From positions 62,001 through 126,000 of the forward strand of contig NZ_LIWR01000003.1 of NCBI RefSeq assembly GCF_012978815.1: 64,000 nucleotides of DNA, written 5' to 3'. Within the stretch, counting starts at the first letter, position 1. Every line of letters starts with the position of its first letter. The notes beneath the pieces were generated by a model that worked only from the letters and a program-made list of their open reading frames with translations, had not been told where the DNA came from and made no database searches. The translations under genes were made by a program, and so were the position numbers. Source of the DNA: Campylobacter sp. RM16189. Its GTDB lineage: Bacteria; Campylobacterota; Campylobacteria; Campylobacterales; Campylobacteraceae. Below, piece by piece: positions 21,513 through 31,402 of this stretch.

Positions 21513-22297
21513 TGCAATTTTTTGCAGTTTTTGGAAATCCGATAAAGCACTCAATCTCTCCAAGGCTTCACAATTTAGCCTTGCAGAGAATGGGTCTTAA
21601 CGGATTTTATACTAGGGTTTTGCTTGAAGACGGCAATAGTTTGGTTGCTAAATTTAAAAGTCTTAAATTAAGTGGCGCAAACATCACGATTCCGCATAAA
21701 GAGATAGTTTTAAATCAATGCGATGCGGTAGAAGAAAATGCTCTAAAAATAGGCTCCATTAATACCATTGTGCTTAAAAACGATCAAATTTATGGCTACA
21801 ATACCGATGCTTCTGGATTTATGCGCTCTATTGAAAAATTTGGTAGCATTAAAACCGCTCTTGTCTTGGGTGCAGGAGGAACAGCAAGAGCCATAGCTCA
21901 TGCACTTAAAAATTCTGGAGCCAATGTTACTATCCTAAATAGAAGTAAGTCAAGGCTTGAAAATTTCAGCGAATTTAAAAATTTTACATGGGATACATTT
22001 GCGGGCAGTGAATTTCAGCTGGTTGTAAACACAACTCCTGCGGGCTTAAATGATGATAGTTTACCTGCTCCGATTGAAATTTTAGAGCCTTTATTAAAGA
22101 GGGCGAAATTTGCTTTTGATGTAATATATAATAAGCCTACCTCATTTTTAAATTTGGCTATTGCAAATGGAATTATTTGCAAAAACGGTTCTGATATGTT
22201 GCTTCATCAGGCTGTTTTGGCTCTAAATTTATTTTATTCCAACTCCCTTGATGAAAAAGTTATAGAAAATCACATGAGAGAGGCTTTTAGTCTTTAA
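21512..22297 (+). CDS. aroE: Shikimate dehydrogenase
   Basis: NADPH reduction of 3-dehydroshikimate in aromatic amino acid synthesis. 261 residues. Substrate motif AVFGNPIKHSISPRLHN, catalytic Lys in NITIPHK, Asp in NTDASGF, the Rossmann loop VLGAGGTARAI, and NRSKSR at the NADP site. Last gene of the gatC-aroE run; a terminator follows. Confidence 0.96.
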   Translation: MQFFAVFGNPIKHSISPRLHNLALQRMGLNGFYTRVLLEDGNSLVAKFKSLKLSGANITIPHKEIVLNQCDAVEENALKIGSINTIVLKNDQIYGYNTDASGFMRSIEKFGSIKTALVLGAGGTARAIAHALKNSGANVTILNRSKSRLENFSEFKNFTWDTFAGSEFQLVVNTTPAGLNDDSLPAPIEILEPLLKRAKFAFDVIYNKPTSFLNLAIANGIICKNGSDMLLHQAVLALNLFYSNSLDEKVIENHMREAFSL

Positions 22298-22304
22298 TTT
22301 ATCC

Positions 22305-22335
22305 TCTCTTTGCCAACTTCACATTAGCAAAGAGA
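22305..22335. terminator. Bidirectional terminator between aroE and pyk
   Basis: A perfect 9-base inverted repeat, TCTCTTTGC at 22305 and GCAAAGAGA at 22327, with a 13-base loop. It lies between the converging aroE and pyk stops and has T-rich or A-rich flanks on each side. Confidence 0.7.
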
Positions 22336-22342
22336 AATTTAT

Positions 22343-23800
22343 TTAGCTATTATCGTCGGCTATATTTAGATAGTAGTCTATCTGGTCGCGCTTCAAGATA
22401 CGTATCATATTTGTGCTACCCTCTATTCCGGCAGGGTATCCGGCAGTCATTATATAGGTTTTATCGTGATCTATATATCCTAGTTTGTGAGCTTTTTTTG
22501 TCGTATTTGCGATTATCATGTTTAGCATCTCAAGCTTAACCGTAAAGGCCGGCATTACCCCCCATGCAAGAGTGAGTGAGTGTGCAGTCTCTTCATCGTG
22601 AGTAATTGCTATAATATCAATGTTTGGTCTATATCTTGCCATTTTTATAGCCGATTTTCCAGATCCGGTTACGGATAATATCGCATCAACTTTTAATTGC
22701 GAAGCAAGGCGAGTGGTGCTTGAAGCCACCATATCTGTCTCGTCGAAGTAGCCAAATTGATCAAATTTGTTAAAAGGATAAATTTGCTGAACCTGCACTA
22801 TCGTATTTCTCATCGCCTCTACGACCGCGACAGGATTTTTGCCTATAGCGCTCTCTTCACTTAACATTACAGCATCTGTTCCATCTAAGACGGCATTTGC
22901 TACGTCGCTTATCTCAGCTCTTGTTGCAGTTTCGTGTTCTGCCATACTTAGCATCATTTGTGTTGCCGTTATGACCGGCTTTGAAGCTTCATTCGCTTTT
23001 TTTATAATTAGCTTTTGAATTGTAGGAACTCTGTAATAAGGCACTTCTATGCCCAAGTCCCCTCGAGCTACCATTATACCGTCGCTTACTCTTATAATCT
23101 CATCAATGTTTTCAACAGCATCAAATTTCTCTATCTTGGCATAAATTTTAGCTTTTGAGCCGAATGATTTTAAAATTTCTCTCGCCTTTAAAATATCATT
23201 GGCGTTTTGCACAAATGAGATTGCTACGAAATTTACTCCGTTTTTGGCTCCAAATTCCATATCTTTTAGGTCTTTTTCTGTGATTACATCAATATTGATC
23301 TTTGTATTTGGGAAATTTACTCCCTTGTTTGAGTTTAAAAAACCATCATTTTCAACAACCGCTTCAACCGCATCATTTCCGCTTTTAATAACCTTTGTAC
23401 GTATCGATCCGTCATATAGATAGATATATTCACCCTCTTTTAGCATAGGCAGAATTTGAGGCTGATTTATGCTAAGTTTGTAGCGATTTGGTGAAATTTG
23501 CCCACCTATTATTTCGCCGGAGTGAACCTCTATAATATCTCCTGATTTAAGCTCAAAGGGTTTATCTAGCTTGCCTATTCTTATTTTTGGACCACAGATA
23601 TCCTGAAAAATGCCTACCCTGTAGTTTAGCTTCTCTTCGACTCTTCTTATTTTTTCTATGTTTGCCTTATGATAATCGTGTGTGCCGTGGCTAAAATTTA
23701 GTCTAAAGGCATTTACGCCAGCTTTAACTAGATTTTCGATTATCTCTTCACCTTCGCTTGCAGGACCTATAGTGGCTAAAATTTTTGTCTTTTTTATCAT
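22343..23800 (-). CDS. pyk: Pyruvate kinase
   Basis: PEP plus ADP to pyruvate plus ATP. 485 residues. Motifs: TIGPAS and NFSHGTHDYH at the start, IYAKIEK (catalytic Lys), MVARGDLGIE, and TATQMMLSM. The C-terminal domain with SVTGSGKSAIKMARYRP is complete. Campylobacter lacks phosphofructokinase in most species, so the enzyme probably serves the PEP-pyruvate node with PckA and PycB at 54-58 kb rather than sugar breakdown. Confidence 0.96.
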   Translation of the reverse strand: MIKKTKILATIGPASEGEEIIENLVKAGVNAFRLNFSHGTHDYHKANIEKIRRVEEKLNYRVGIFQDICGPKIRIGKLDKPFELKSGDIIEVHSGEIIGGQISPNRYKLSINQPQILPMLKEGEYIYLYDGSIRTKVIKSGNDAVEAVVENDGFLNSNKGVNFPNTKINIDVITEKDLKDMEFGAKNGVNFVAISFVQNANDILKAREILKSFGSKAKIYAKIEKFDAVENIDEIIRVSDGIMVARGDLGIEVPYYRVPTIQKLIIKKANEASKPVITATQMMLSMAEHETATRAEISDVANAVLDGTDAVMLSEESAIGKNPVAVVEAMRNTIVQVQQIYPFNKFDQFGYFDETDMVASSTTRLASQLKVDAILSVTGSGKSAIKMARYRPNIDIIAITHDEETAHSLTLAWGVMPAFTVKLEMLNMIIANTTKKAHKLGYIDHDKTYIMTAGYPAGIEGSTNMIRILKRDQIDYYLNIADDNS

Positions 23801-23947
23801 AATATTCCTTATTAAATTTCTCGTATTCTATCAAAAATTGGATACAAATAGGATACATTTCAAACTCAAATGTAGTATTTATATACATCTTATATCTTTG
23901 GTGTTTTTTAAATTTGTAATTTTAAAGCCACTTTAAATTTCTAAAAG

Positions 23948-23953
23948 TATAAT
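23948..23953 (+). promoter_or_regulatory. -10 box (TATAAT) for the TRAP binding protein
   Basis: Perfect TATAAT 29 bases before the ATG at 23982; AAGGAG follows at 23971. The 181-base divergent gap with pyk is otherwise AT-rich with no other structure seen. Confidence 0.55.
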
Positions 23954-23981
23954 GCAAAAAATTTAATTTCAAGGAGAGTGG

Positions 23982-25040
23982 ATGAGAAAAATTTTGGCTA
24001 TTTTAATGGCTATGTTGGTTTCTACATTTGCGTTTGCTAATGATGGCAAGAAGCACAAACTAAAGCTTGCAAGCACATGGGAGGGCACAACACCTGTTTT
24101 AGGTGATGCCGTAAAGAATTTTAAAACATATGTTGAGGATATGTCAGGTGGCAGGATAGAGATTAGAATTGACTATCCGTCTAAACATAAGTCATCTTTT
24201 GGTATTCTTGATTTTGTAAAAAGCGGTCAATATGATCTTGGCTATACGGCATCTTATTACTATAAGGGAAAAGATCCTAAGACTATGTTTTTTACGGCTC
24301 TACCTTTTGGTATGACTCCTGCAGAACTTCATGCTTGGTATGAATTTGGCGGCGGTAAAGAGCTTGAGGCAAAAGTTTACGATAAGCACAATATTAAAGT
24401 ATTTAGTGCAGGCGACACTGGTACTCAAATGGGCGGTTGGTTTAAAAAAGAGATAAAAAGCGTAGATGACCTAAAAGGTCTTAAGGTCAGAATTCCCGGC
24501 TTTGGCGGTGAGGTAATGGCTAAAATCGGCTCTATTATCAATACTATTCCTACAGGCGAGTTATATATGGCTCTTGAGATGGGGACTATAGATGCTGTAG
24601 AGTGGGTAAGTCCTGCGTTTGATATGGGTCTTGGATTTCACAAAGTGGCTAAATATTACTATACAGGCTGGCAAGAGCCAAGTGCGCAAACTCAATTTTT
24701 TGTAAATAAAAAAGTTTACGAGAAACTTCCTAACGATCTAAAAGCTATTATCGAAACTGCTTCTAGCAGAGTCGCAAGCGAGCTTTATGCAAAAGCTTAT
24801 TTTGATAATATCAACTTTTGGAGCAAGATGAAATCAGAATTTCCTGGAATAGAGATTAAATCCTTCCCGGATGATGTTATGGCTGCTCTTAAAAATGCCG
24901 CAAATGAAATTTTGGATCAAGAGGCTGCTAAAGATCCGTTATTTAAAGAGATTTTAGACTCTCAAAGATCGTTTTTAGCAAAAGCTAGAGAGTGGACTAA
25001 GATATCTGAATTTGCCTATATTCAAAAGGCTTCTAAATAA
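23982..25040 (+). CDS. TRAP transporter substrate-binding protein, TakP-like
   Basis: 352 residues with a cleavable signal peptide (MRKILAILMAMLVSTFAFA). The mature protein has the DctP fold. Family text: AGDTGTQMGGWFKKEI, LKGLKVRIPGFGGEV (Arg that binds the substrate carboxylate), GELYMALEMGTIDAVEW and YYTGWQEP. This pattern is that of the TakP-like, 2-oxo-acid/mannitol-type subgroup. It captures the substrate in the periplasm. No permease lies beside it; dctQM genes occur 26 kb away at 50927. Substrate is inferred only as a carboxylate. Confidence 0.88.
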   Translation: MRKILAILMAMLVSTFAFANDGKKHKLKLASTWEGTTPVLGDAVKNFKTYVEDMSGGRIEIRIDYPSKHKSSFGILDFVKSGQYDLGYTASYYYKGKDPKTMFFTALPFGMTPAELHAWYEFGGGKELEAKVYDKHNIKVFSAGDTGTQMGGWFKKEIKSVDDLKGLKVRIPGFGGEVMAKIGSIINTIPTGELYMALEMGTIDAVEWVSPAFDMGLGFHKVAKYYYTGWQEPSAQTQFFVNKKVYEKLPNDLKAIIETASSRVASELYAKAYFDNINFWSKMKSEFPGIEIKSFPDDVMAALKNAANEILDQEAAKDPLFKEILDSQRSFLAKAREWTKISEFAYIQKASK

Positions 25041-25066
25041 TTAATTTTAGGCGATAAGCTTTAAGG

Positions 25067-25639
25067 TTATATTTTCGTTCTACTCTCAATAGCTTTCATA
25101 AGCGAGAGTAGATCGATATTTTCTAAACTTACTCCGGTAGGGACTCCTTGAGCGATCTTGCTAAATTTTAGGTCTAAATTTTTAAGTTGATCCTCTATGA
25201 AAATTATCAACGCATCGCTGTTTATATTTGGAGTTAATGCGAATATAATCTCTTCTGTGCCGTTTTTAATAATGCAGTTTTTTAAATCTTCTATGATTTT
25301 TGGAGTAAGCTCTTCAAGCACGAAGTAAAGCCCTGAATAGATTCCATTTTGTTCAAGTATTAAGATGTCTTTTGGATTTTCTACCACTGCTAGTAACGCT
25401 CTATCTCTCGTTTCGTCGCTGCAAATATCACAAATTTCATCTTCGCTAAGTCCGCCACAAATTTGACATTTCTTAGTAAATCTAACCGCATCTTCTATGC
25501 TTTGAGCCAGTTTAAGTCCTCCTAAACTATCGCCCAAGCAGACATGATATGCAAATCTTTGGGCTGATTTTTTGCCAACTCCTGGAAGCTTTTCAAAGGC
25601 TGCTATAAGCTCGTTAAATTTCTCAAGTCCTTTTCTCAA
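25067..25639 (-). CDS. recR: Recombination protein RecR
   Basis: 190 residues from the TTG at 25639, which overlaps the racS stop (TTGA). A longer reading from an ATG inside racS adds ten residues not expected for RecR, which normally begins just before KGLEKFNELI. It has a helix-hairpin-helix (LPGVGKKSAQRFAY), a four-Cys zinc finger (CQICGG and CDICSD) and a Toprim domain (LLAVVENPKD). Acts with RecO in loading RecA on gaps. The racR-racS-recR order is that of C. jejuni. Confidence 0.93.
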   Translation of the reverse strand: MRKGLEKFNELIAAFEKLPGVGKKSAQRFAYHVCLGDSLGGLKLAQSIEDAVRFTKKCQICGGLSEDEICDICSDETRDRALLAVVENPKDILILEQNGIYSGLYFVLEELTPKIIEDLKNCIIKNGTEEIIFALTPNINSDALIIFIEDQLKNLDLKFSKIAQGVPTGVSLENIDLLSLMKAIESRTKI

Positions 25640-26886
25640 GCGGCTACCTTGGGTTTTGTATTGATGCAAAATATATGATATCCATCTTCATAAGAATAAG
25701 ATAAGTTAAATTTGTGCATTTGACATATATGATCTATGATATAAAGTCCAAGCCCCATCCCTGCACTCTTGCTATTTTTCTCTCTTATAAAGGCCTGCAT
25801 ATAGTATTCTATAGGTTTTTCAAGAGGCTTGCCTAAATTTTTAATATAAATTTCATTTTTAGTGCAGATTACCTGGGCTTTTTTATCATCAGCATATTTT
25901 AGGGCGTTATCTACCAAATTTTTAACCGCCAAAGCAAATAGCTGAAAATCAACTCTCAAAAGCATATCGTCATTAAAGTCACAAATAACTCTCTCTTCAA
26001 ATTTATCAAGCATAAGCATATCTCTAACTTGTTCCATTATTATGGAAAAGAAGCACTCTTGATAGTTTAAGGCATAGCTTTTTGATAGTAGTTGCTCTAT
26101 CTTTGCAAATTCGTTTATTAGCATGTCAAGCTTTTCAAAGATAGTTATAAGACGATTTTTTTGAGTTTCGTTTTGCACCATTTCGGCCACTATTCTACCT
26201 TTGCCTATAGGAGTTTTTAGTTCGTGCATTATTGTTCGTAAAAATAATTGCCTAGATTTTATAAGCTCTCTTATCTTGGCTGCTGCATTATCAAATTCAA
26301 TTGCTACACGAGAAATTTCATCATCAGACTGCGCAGTCTTTGCTGATATTTCGACCTCCATATTTCCGCTAGCAAATTTACGTATATCTTTACTTAGCTT
26401 TTTAAGCGGAGCAAGAGAGTTTATAACAGAGATATAGAGTGATACAAGCAATGTCACCGTAATAAAAAATCCTATCCAAAGCGGATCGTTTATGTTTTTT
26501 GCATCGTTGCTTTCAAGCAAAATTTGAAATGCCGGATTTTTTATCTGTAAAAATAGATTATCTCTGTAGTGAATTGACTGTATAAGCCCTAAAGGAGTTT
26601 GTTTAGCAAATACCGGATGTCCGTTATTTACTATCTCTGTGACTAAATTTTTATTATCTATGTAAGATAGTCCAAAATTTTTAAAATAGTGCGATAAATC
26701 GCTTGGTGGATTTGATTTTTCATATAGCGTAATAAGGTAATTTATTGCGCTTACTTGCTTGTCTTTGACCTTTTCTAGCATATTATTAAGCTGTATGTTG
26801 CCAAATGTAAATAGCAACATACAAACAAGCGAAAACGCGATCGCAAATACTACGGTTATCTTAGTGGTGATAGAGTATCTTATCAT
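25636..26886 (-). CDS. racS: Sensor histidine kinase RacS
   Basis: 416 residues. Membrane segments at about 9-30 and 142-162 flank a periplasmic sensor of roughly 110 residues. A HAMP linker follows (LKKLSKDIRKFASGNMEVEIS). The phosphorylated His is in MHELKTPIGKGR, the N box is VKNLVDNALKY and the G box SAGMGLGLYIID. In C. jejuni RacRS controls growth at 42 C and colonisation, and responds to respiratory conditions. It overlaps racR by 4 bases. The name rests on motifs plus order with recR and dnaJ. Confidence 0.85.
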   Translation of the reverse strand: MIRYSITTKITVVFAIAFSLVCMLLFTFGNIQLNNMLEKVKDKQVSAINYLITLYEKSNPPSDLSHYFKNFGLSYIDNKNLVTEIVNNGHPVFAKQTPLGLIQSIHYRDNLFLQIKNPAFQILLESNDAKNINDPLWIGFFITVTLLVSLYISVINSLAPLKKLSKDIRKFASGNMEVEISAKTAQSDDEISRVAIEFDNAAAKIRELIKSRQLFLRTIMHELKTPIGKGRIVAEMVQNETQKNRLITIFEKLDMLINEFAKIEQLLSKSYALNYQECFFSIIMEQVRDMLMLDKFEERVICDFNDDMLLRVDFQLFALAVKNLVDNALKYADDKKAQVICTKNEIYIKNLGKPLEKPIEYYMQAFIREKNSKSAGMGLGLYIIDHICQMHKFNLSYSYEDGYHIFCINTKPKVAA

Positions 26887-27554
26887 CCTATTAGCTTATA
26901 GCCTATACCGCGAACCGAGAATATGTGCCTTGGATTTTTTGAGTTATCTCCTATTTTGGTTCTAAGTCTTCCTATTATTACATCTAAGCTCTTTGAATCC
27001 TTGTCTTTTAAGCTTTTGCAATTATAGACAAGTTGCTCTCTTGATACCGAGAAGCTATGTTGCTTGATGAGATAGGTTAAAATTTCATATTCGGCAGGAG
27101 TTAGTGTTAATGCCTCGTTATTGTAATAAATTTCATGTCTTTTTTCATCTATTCTAAAGGCCGAATCCACAACCTCTTCTACGTTTTCGTGAGATTTTTT
27201 ATATCTTCTAATTAGACTCATTATTCTGGCGTGCATCTCTTTTGGATCGTAAGGCTTTGGAAGATAGTCGTCAGCCCCTATTTGAAGTCCTACGACCTTA
27301 TCGCTTATATCGCTTCTGGCCGATGAAATAATAATAGGTATATCGTATTTTTCGCGAATCTCTTTGCATACCTCAAGTCCGTCTATGCCAGGTAGCGTAA
27401 GATCTAAAATTAGTAAATCATAATTTTTAATGCCTGCGCTTAGTCCAAGGTAAGGATCTTCGTAGTTGGTGACTTTTATATTAAAATTATCTAAGTATTC
27501 TGATAGAATTTGAGCAAATTCTGGATCGTCTTCGATCATCAAAACGTTAATCAT
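26883..27554 (-). CDS. racR: Response regulator RacR (OmpR/PhoB family)
   Basis: 223 residues from the ATG at 27554, preceded by AGAAAGG; an upstream in-frame ATG would add 21 residues not typical of receivers. The receiver begins INVLMIEDDPEF, with phosphoacceptor Asp in LLILDLTLPGIDG and Lys in YLPKPYDPKE. The C-terminal winged helix has LTPAEYEILTYL and DVIIGRLRTKIGD. Works with RacS. It is divergent from dnaJ with a gap of about 165 bases to the dnaJ start. Confidence 0.88.
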   Translation of the reverse strand: MINVLMIEDDPEFAQILSEYLDNFNIKVTNYEDPYLGLSAGIKNYDLLILDLTLPGIDGLEVCKEIREKYDIPIIISSARSDISDKVVGLQIGADDYLPKPYDPKEMHARIMSLIRRYKKSHENVEEVVDSAFRIDEKRHEIYYNNEALTLTPAEYEILTYLIKQHSFSVSREQLVYNCKSLKDKDSKSLDVIIGRLRTKIGDNSKNPRHIFSVRGIGYKLIG

Positions 27555-27719
27555 TATGAACCTTTCTGTGTTGATTTGGTGCTTATTATAACTAAAAATT
27601 GTTAAATTATATGACAAATAGCTTTTAGCGCCTAGTTTTGCTATTTGTAAATTAAAATTTAAATTTTAGCTTCAATAGGATAAAATCTATTTTTAAAATT
27701 AAAAAAATTAGGAGAATTT

Positions 27720-28865
27720 TTGGAGATTAATTATTATGAAATTCTAGAGATCAGTAGAACAAGCGACTCCGAAACAATAAAAAAAGCATTTAGAAAACTT
27801 GCGCTTAAATATCACCCGGATAGAAATCAGGGAGATAAAGAGGCCGAAGAGAAATTTAAGCTAGTAAATGAGGCTTATCAGGTATTAGGTGATGAAGAAA
27901 AGCGTAGAATTTATGATAGATACGGCAAGGCAGGACTTGAGGGTAGTGCCGGAGGATTTGGCGGAGGCTTTAGTGCTGATTTTGATCTAGGAGATATATT
28001 TAGCTCGTTTTTTGGCGGTGATTTTGGAGGTGATCGCAGGAGAAAAAGAAGCCCTGATAAGTATCCTCTTGATTTTGAAATCCCTGTAAATATAGAGTTT
28101 AACGAGGCTGTTTTTGGAGTAGAAAGGGAAGTAAAATTTAGTATTAAAAAACCTTGTCAAAGTTGCAAAGGCACAGGCTCAAAAGACGGTGCGTATAAGC
28201 CTTGTCCTCATTGTGGAGGAAAAGGGCGAATAAGCCAGCAAAGAGGCTTTATGAGCTTTGTTCAAGAGTGTCCATATTGTAGCGGGACCGGCGAAATCGT
28301 AAAGGATATTTGCGGTAAATGTGAAGGCAGAGGGTATGATGAGGAGAAGCAAAGCGTCACCATAAATATCCCAGCAGGCGTAGATAACGGTATGAGAATG
28401 AGAGTGGCAGGCAAGGGAAACCTCTCTGTGGATGGAAGTAGGGGTGATCTATATGTGAGCATATCGGTTGAGCCTGATGAACATTTTGTCAGAAACGGAA
28501 ACGATGTCTATATAGAAATTCCTGTATTTTTCACTCAGGCGATTCTTGGAGAAACTATAAAGATACCGACGCTTAACGGATCAACTGAGCTAAAACTGCC
28601 AATAGGCACCAAAGATAAGCAACAATTTGTATTTGAAAATGAGGGTATAAAGAGCGTAAATAGTAGAAAAGTAGGGCGATTGATAGCTCAAATTTCGATA
28701 AAGTCGCCTAGTAAGCTAACCGATGAGCAAATAGAGATGCTTAAAAAACTTCAAGAAGGCTTTGGTATAGAAAACGGCAAAAGCAGTGCCGATGAGAGCG
28801 TATTTGACAAGGTTATAAATTGGTTTAAAGGCGATAGTCCTCAAGATAAAAACGCTAAAAAATAA
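27720..28865 (+). CDS. dnaJ: Chaperone DnaJ
   Basis: Hsp40 co-chaperone of DnaK. 381 residues. J domain with HPDRNQGD, a Gly/Phe-rich linker ([12 protein letters not shown]), four CxxCxGxG zinc motifs ([32 protein letters not shown]), and the C-terminal substrate domain. TTG start with GGAGAA just before. Converges on uvrC through a strong terminator. Confidence 0.96.
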   Translation: MEINYYEILEISRTSDSETIKKAFRKLALKYHPDRNQGDKEAEEKFKLVNEAYQVLGDEEKRRIYDRYGKAGLEGSAGGFGGGFSADFDLGDIFSSFFGGDFGGDRRRKRSPDKYPLDFEIPVNIEFNEAVFGVEREVKFSIKKPCQSCKGTGSKDGAYKPCPHCGGKGRISQQRGFMSFVQECPYCSGTGEIVKDICGKCEGRGYDEEKQSVTINIPAGVDNGMRMRVAGKGNLSVDGSRGDLYVSISVEPDEHFVRNGNDVYIEIPVFFTQAILGETIKIPTLNGSTELKLPIGTKDKQQFVFENEGIKSVNSRKVGRLIAQISIKSPSKLTDEQIEMLKKLQEGFGIENGKSSADESVFDKVINWFKGDSPQDKNAKK

Positions 28866-28876
28866 ATTTCTATAAA

Positions 28877-28912
28877 TTTAGCCTTTGCGGTTTAATTTCC
28901 TCAAAGGCTAAA
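28877..28912. terminator. Bidirectional terminator between dnaJ and uvrC
   Basis: Perfect 11-base inverted repeat, TTTAGCCTTTG at 28877 and CAAAGGCTAAA at 28902, loop 14 bases, with AT-rich flanks. Placed exactly between the converging genes. Confidence 0.8.
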
Positions 28913-28915
28913 ATC

Positions 28916-30733
28916 CTAATCTTTAATACTATTTTTTATTAACTCTATTTTTTCCGCAACGCTTTTGTTTGTTATTTTAGTTATCTCATCAAAATTTGCG
29001 TTTAGTATATTTTCAAAATTTCCATAAAATTTAACGAGCTTGGCTATGCTTCCTTGAGAAACTCCGGCTTGTATCAGCCTTGAGGCCTCCATATCTTCTC
29101 TTTTTTTAGTCTTTTGATGAAACGTTATGGCAAATCTGTGTGCCTCATCGCGAAGTCTTTGAAAAAACTGCAATTTTTTATCATTTGTAGCAAGCAAAAA
29201 TGAGCCTAAATTCGTATAAATTTTATCCTTTGCAGCCCCCTTGGCGCGGTGGGCTTTGGAGTCTATTTTCTCTTTTGAAATTGTTATGACATCTACGTTT
29301 GCTCCGCTACTTTTTAAAATTTCATTAGCCAGATTTAGTAAGGCCTGCCCTCCGTCTATTATCCAAAGATCGGGAGCGGAAATTTTATCAAACCTAAGAG
29401 CCCTTTCTATGAGCATCTCTCGCATCTGATCGTAGTCGTTTTTGCTTTGTAGATGAACGTGGCGGTATTTGTCTTTGATGAAATTTCCATGCTCAAACCT
29501 TGTCATAGCGCCGACACAGGCTTTGCCAAACATATGCGAGTTATCAAAGGTTTCGACAGCATATGGAGTATGAGTAAGCGAAAAATACTCTTTTATCTCT
29601 TTTAAAAGCTCGTTATTATGGGTTTTTAGATAGTTTTGTATAGAAATTTCCGCATTTTTTCCTGCCATATCGCAAATTCGTTTTTTTTCGCCTATTTTTG
29701 GTGTAGATATGCTAAATTTTTTACTATGCCTAGCGGTTAAAATTTCCTCTACCAAGCCCGAGTCTTCAAATTTATCAAGTGTGTAAATTTTAGAACTAAT
29801 TACCGGCATATCGATAGGAAAGCTCTCTAGGATTATTTGCTTGTAGGCATCGTTTGTATCGTTATCAAGATTCATTTTTAAATTTGTAATATTTTGATTT
29901 ACTCCGCTTATTTTGCCGTTTTGAATACTAAATCTAACCGCACAGATCATATTTTGGCAAGAATTTATTGCAAACACTTCAAAATCCTCAAGTTTGGCCA
30001 GATCGACTTCTATTTTGGTATCCAGATCTTTTATGGCATTTATCTTGTCTCTGATTTTTGCCGCCTGCTCGTAGTTTTCGTTTTGGGCGTATTTTGTCAT
30101 TAGATTTGTTAAATTTGCTATTAAGGAATTTGGATTTTGTAGTGCTAATATTGCAGCATTTACGACTTTTGAATATTCATTTGGAGAAATTTTGCTTATA
30201 AGCGGAGCCTCTGAATATCCTATCTGATATGGCAAGTATGAGCCTTTTGCCTTAAGCGCGGCCTTGCTTTGAACCAGTTTAAAGCTCATTTGCAAAGCCT
30301 CCAAAAGCTCCCTCCCTCCTCTAAAATATGGTCCAAAATATTTGATATTTTTGCCTTTTACGATCTTTCTTGTGATATCAAATCTTGGAAATTCATCGTC
30401 TAAATTTACGTAGATATAAGGGTAGGTCTTATCGTCTCTTAACAAGATATTGTATTTTGGCTTAAGCTGCTTTATAAATGAGTTTTCAAGGATTAGGGCG
30501 TCAGCTTCGCTTGGAGTTATTATATACTCAAGATGGGCGGTTTCGCTTATCATCTTATGGATTCTAGGACCCGCTTTTAATGAAGGCGCAAGAGTTGGCG
30601 TGAAGCTAAAATAGCTTTTGACTCGGTTTTTTAAATTTTTTGCTTTGCCCACATAAAGAAGCTTGCCAAATTTGTCAAAATATTGGTAGATCCCTGGACT
30701 ATTTGGAAGTGAGCGAATTTCATCTATTAGCAT
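28916..30733 (-). CDS. uvrC: UvrABC system protein C
   Basis: Makes both incisions in nucleotide excision repair. 605 residues. GIY-YIG nuclease at residues 10-90 (PGIYQYFDKFGKLLYVGKAKNLKNR), UVR motif (YEQAAKIRDKINAI), RNase H-like 5' nuclease (ETFDNSHMFG, LWIIDGGQALL) and a C-terminal helix-hairpin-helix. Its start overlaps the preceding small gene by 14 bases. Confidence 0.96.
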   Translation of the reverse strand: MLIDEIRSLPNSPGIYQYFDKFGKLLYVGKAKNLKNRVKSYFSFTPTLAPSLKAGPRIHKMISETAHLEYIITPSEADALILENSFIKQLKPKYNILLRDDKTYPYIYVNLDDEFPRFDITRKIVKGKNIKYFGPYFRGGRELLEALQMSFKLVQSKAALKAKGSYLPYQIGYSEAPLISKISPNEYSKVVNAAILALQNPNSLIANLTNLMTKYAQNENYEQAAKIRDKINAIKDLDTKIEVDLAKLEDFEVFAINSCQNMICAVRFSIQNGKISGVNQNITNLKMNLDNDTNDAYKQIILESFPIDMPVISSKIYTLDKFEDSGLVEEILTARHSKKFSISTPKIGEKKRICDMAGKNAEISIQNYLKTHNNELLKEIKEYFSLTHTPYAVETFDNSHMFGKACVGAMTRFEHGNFIKDKYRHVHLQSKNDYDQMREMLIERALRFDKISAPDLWIIDGGQALLNLANEILKSSGANVDVITISKEKIDSKAHRAKGAAKDKIYTNLGSFLLATNDKKLQFFQRLRDEAHRFAITFHQKTKKREDMEASRLIQAGVSQGSIAKLVKFYGNFENILNANFDEITKITNKSVAEKIELIKNSIKD

Positions 30734-31181
30734 CTAAATTCGCTTTTATTTTCTCTCTTATAGCTTCAAATTTGGCATGAATTTGGGGATTTTTAGCTAA
30801 ATTTATAAACTCCCCTTTGGACTTTTCAAAATTTACAATTTTAAGTAAAATTTTTGATTCTTGTTTGAAGCGTAAATTTTTAGTTACGAAAAATTTTATA
30901 TCCGAAATTTGAGCCAATTTACTATCTTTATTAACGCTGCAATAAATTTTTAATAAGCCTTTTATCATACTTATATTATTATCTCGTTTTAGCTCCTGAA
31001 GTCCTAGCGGATGAAGTAGGGCAAAAAATAAAATGTTATTTCTAACATAGCAAAAAGCTATTAGTCGTTGATGGTTTAAGCTAAGTAGCTTGGTGAATTC
31101 CAGGCACTCGCTACGGCTTTTAAGCTCTTTATACGAAGGATTATTTAAAATATGACCTATAATAAATTTAGCATCTTTCAT
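30720..31181 (-). CDS. Conserved protein upstream of uvrC, function unknown
   Basis: 153 residues, basic, no membrane segment and no signal. Text such as KFIIGHILNNPSYKEL and LLSLNHQRLIAFCYVRNNILFFALLHPLG is conserved in Campylobacter at this position to my memory. The central part looks like a compact alpha/beta nucleic-acid-binding or DUF fold but I recognise no catalytic motif. It overlaps uvrC by 14 bases and its 5' end overlaps the divergent small lipoprotein gene by 30 bases. Confidence 0.75.
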   Translation of the reverse strand: MKDAKFIIGHILNNPSYKELKSRSECLEFTKLLSLNHQRLIAFCYVRNNILFFALLHPLGLQELKRDNNISMIKGLLKIYCSVNKDSKLAQISDIKFFVTKNLRFKQESKILLKIVNFEKSKGEFINLAKNPQIHAKFEAIREKIKANLDANR

Positions 31182-31310
31182 AAATGGATTTTAGCATCTT
31201 TTTTATTAATCTTTTTATTGAGCGGTTGCGGATATAAGGCTAATCCATTTTATGATACTGGCGAAAGCCAAGAAAGCGCAAGAAAGACAGATAGGATTAA
31301 TCAATTTTAG
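31152..31310 (+). CDS. Small lipoprotein (52 aa)
   Basis: An ATG at 31152 opens a 52-codon frame. The first 12 residues are polar and basic (MTYNKFSIFHKW), then a hydrophobic run ILASFLLIFLLS ends in the lipobox LLSGC (Cys at residue 27). The mature peptide is about 26 residues, GYKANPFYDTGES then a charged end. This is the form of the short LptM/YifL-type or similar lipoproteins. The 5' end overlaps the divergent small gene by 30 bases, and guaA starts 92 bases later. Conservation is unknown. Confidence 0.6.
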   Translation: MTYNKFSIFHKWILASFLLIFLLSGCGYKANPFYDTGESQESARKTDRINQF

Positions 31311-31402
31311 GTATTTGCGCTTTAGCTATGTTTTGATTTTACGACAAAAGAGTTTATGTCGCCCATTTTTATGGTCGATTAAATAAAATTTTAGGATTTT
31401 TT

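Noticed and set aside
25640..25669. Ten extra N-terminal residues of RecR
   Set aside because: They lie inside racS and are foreign to RecR; TTG at 25639 gives the family length.
27555..27617. Longer RacR start
   Set aside because: A ribosome site and receiver beginning favour the ATG at 27554.
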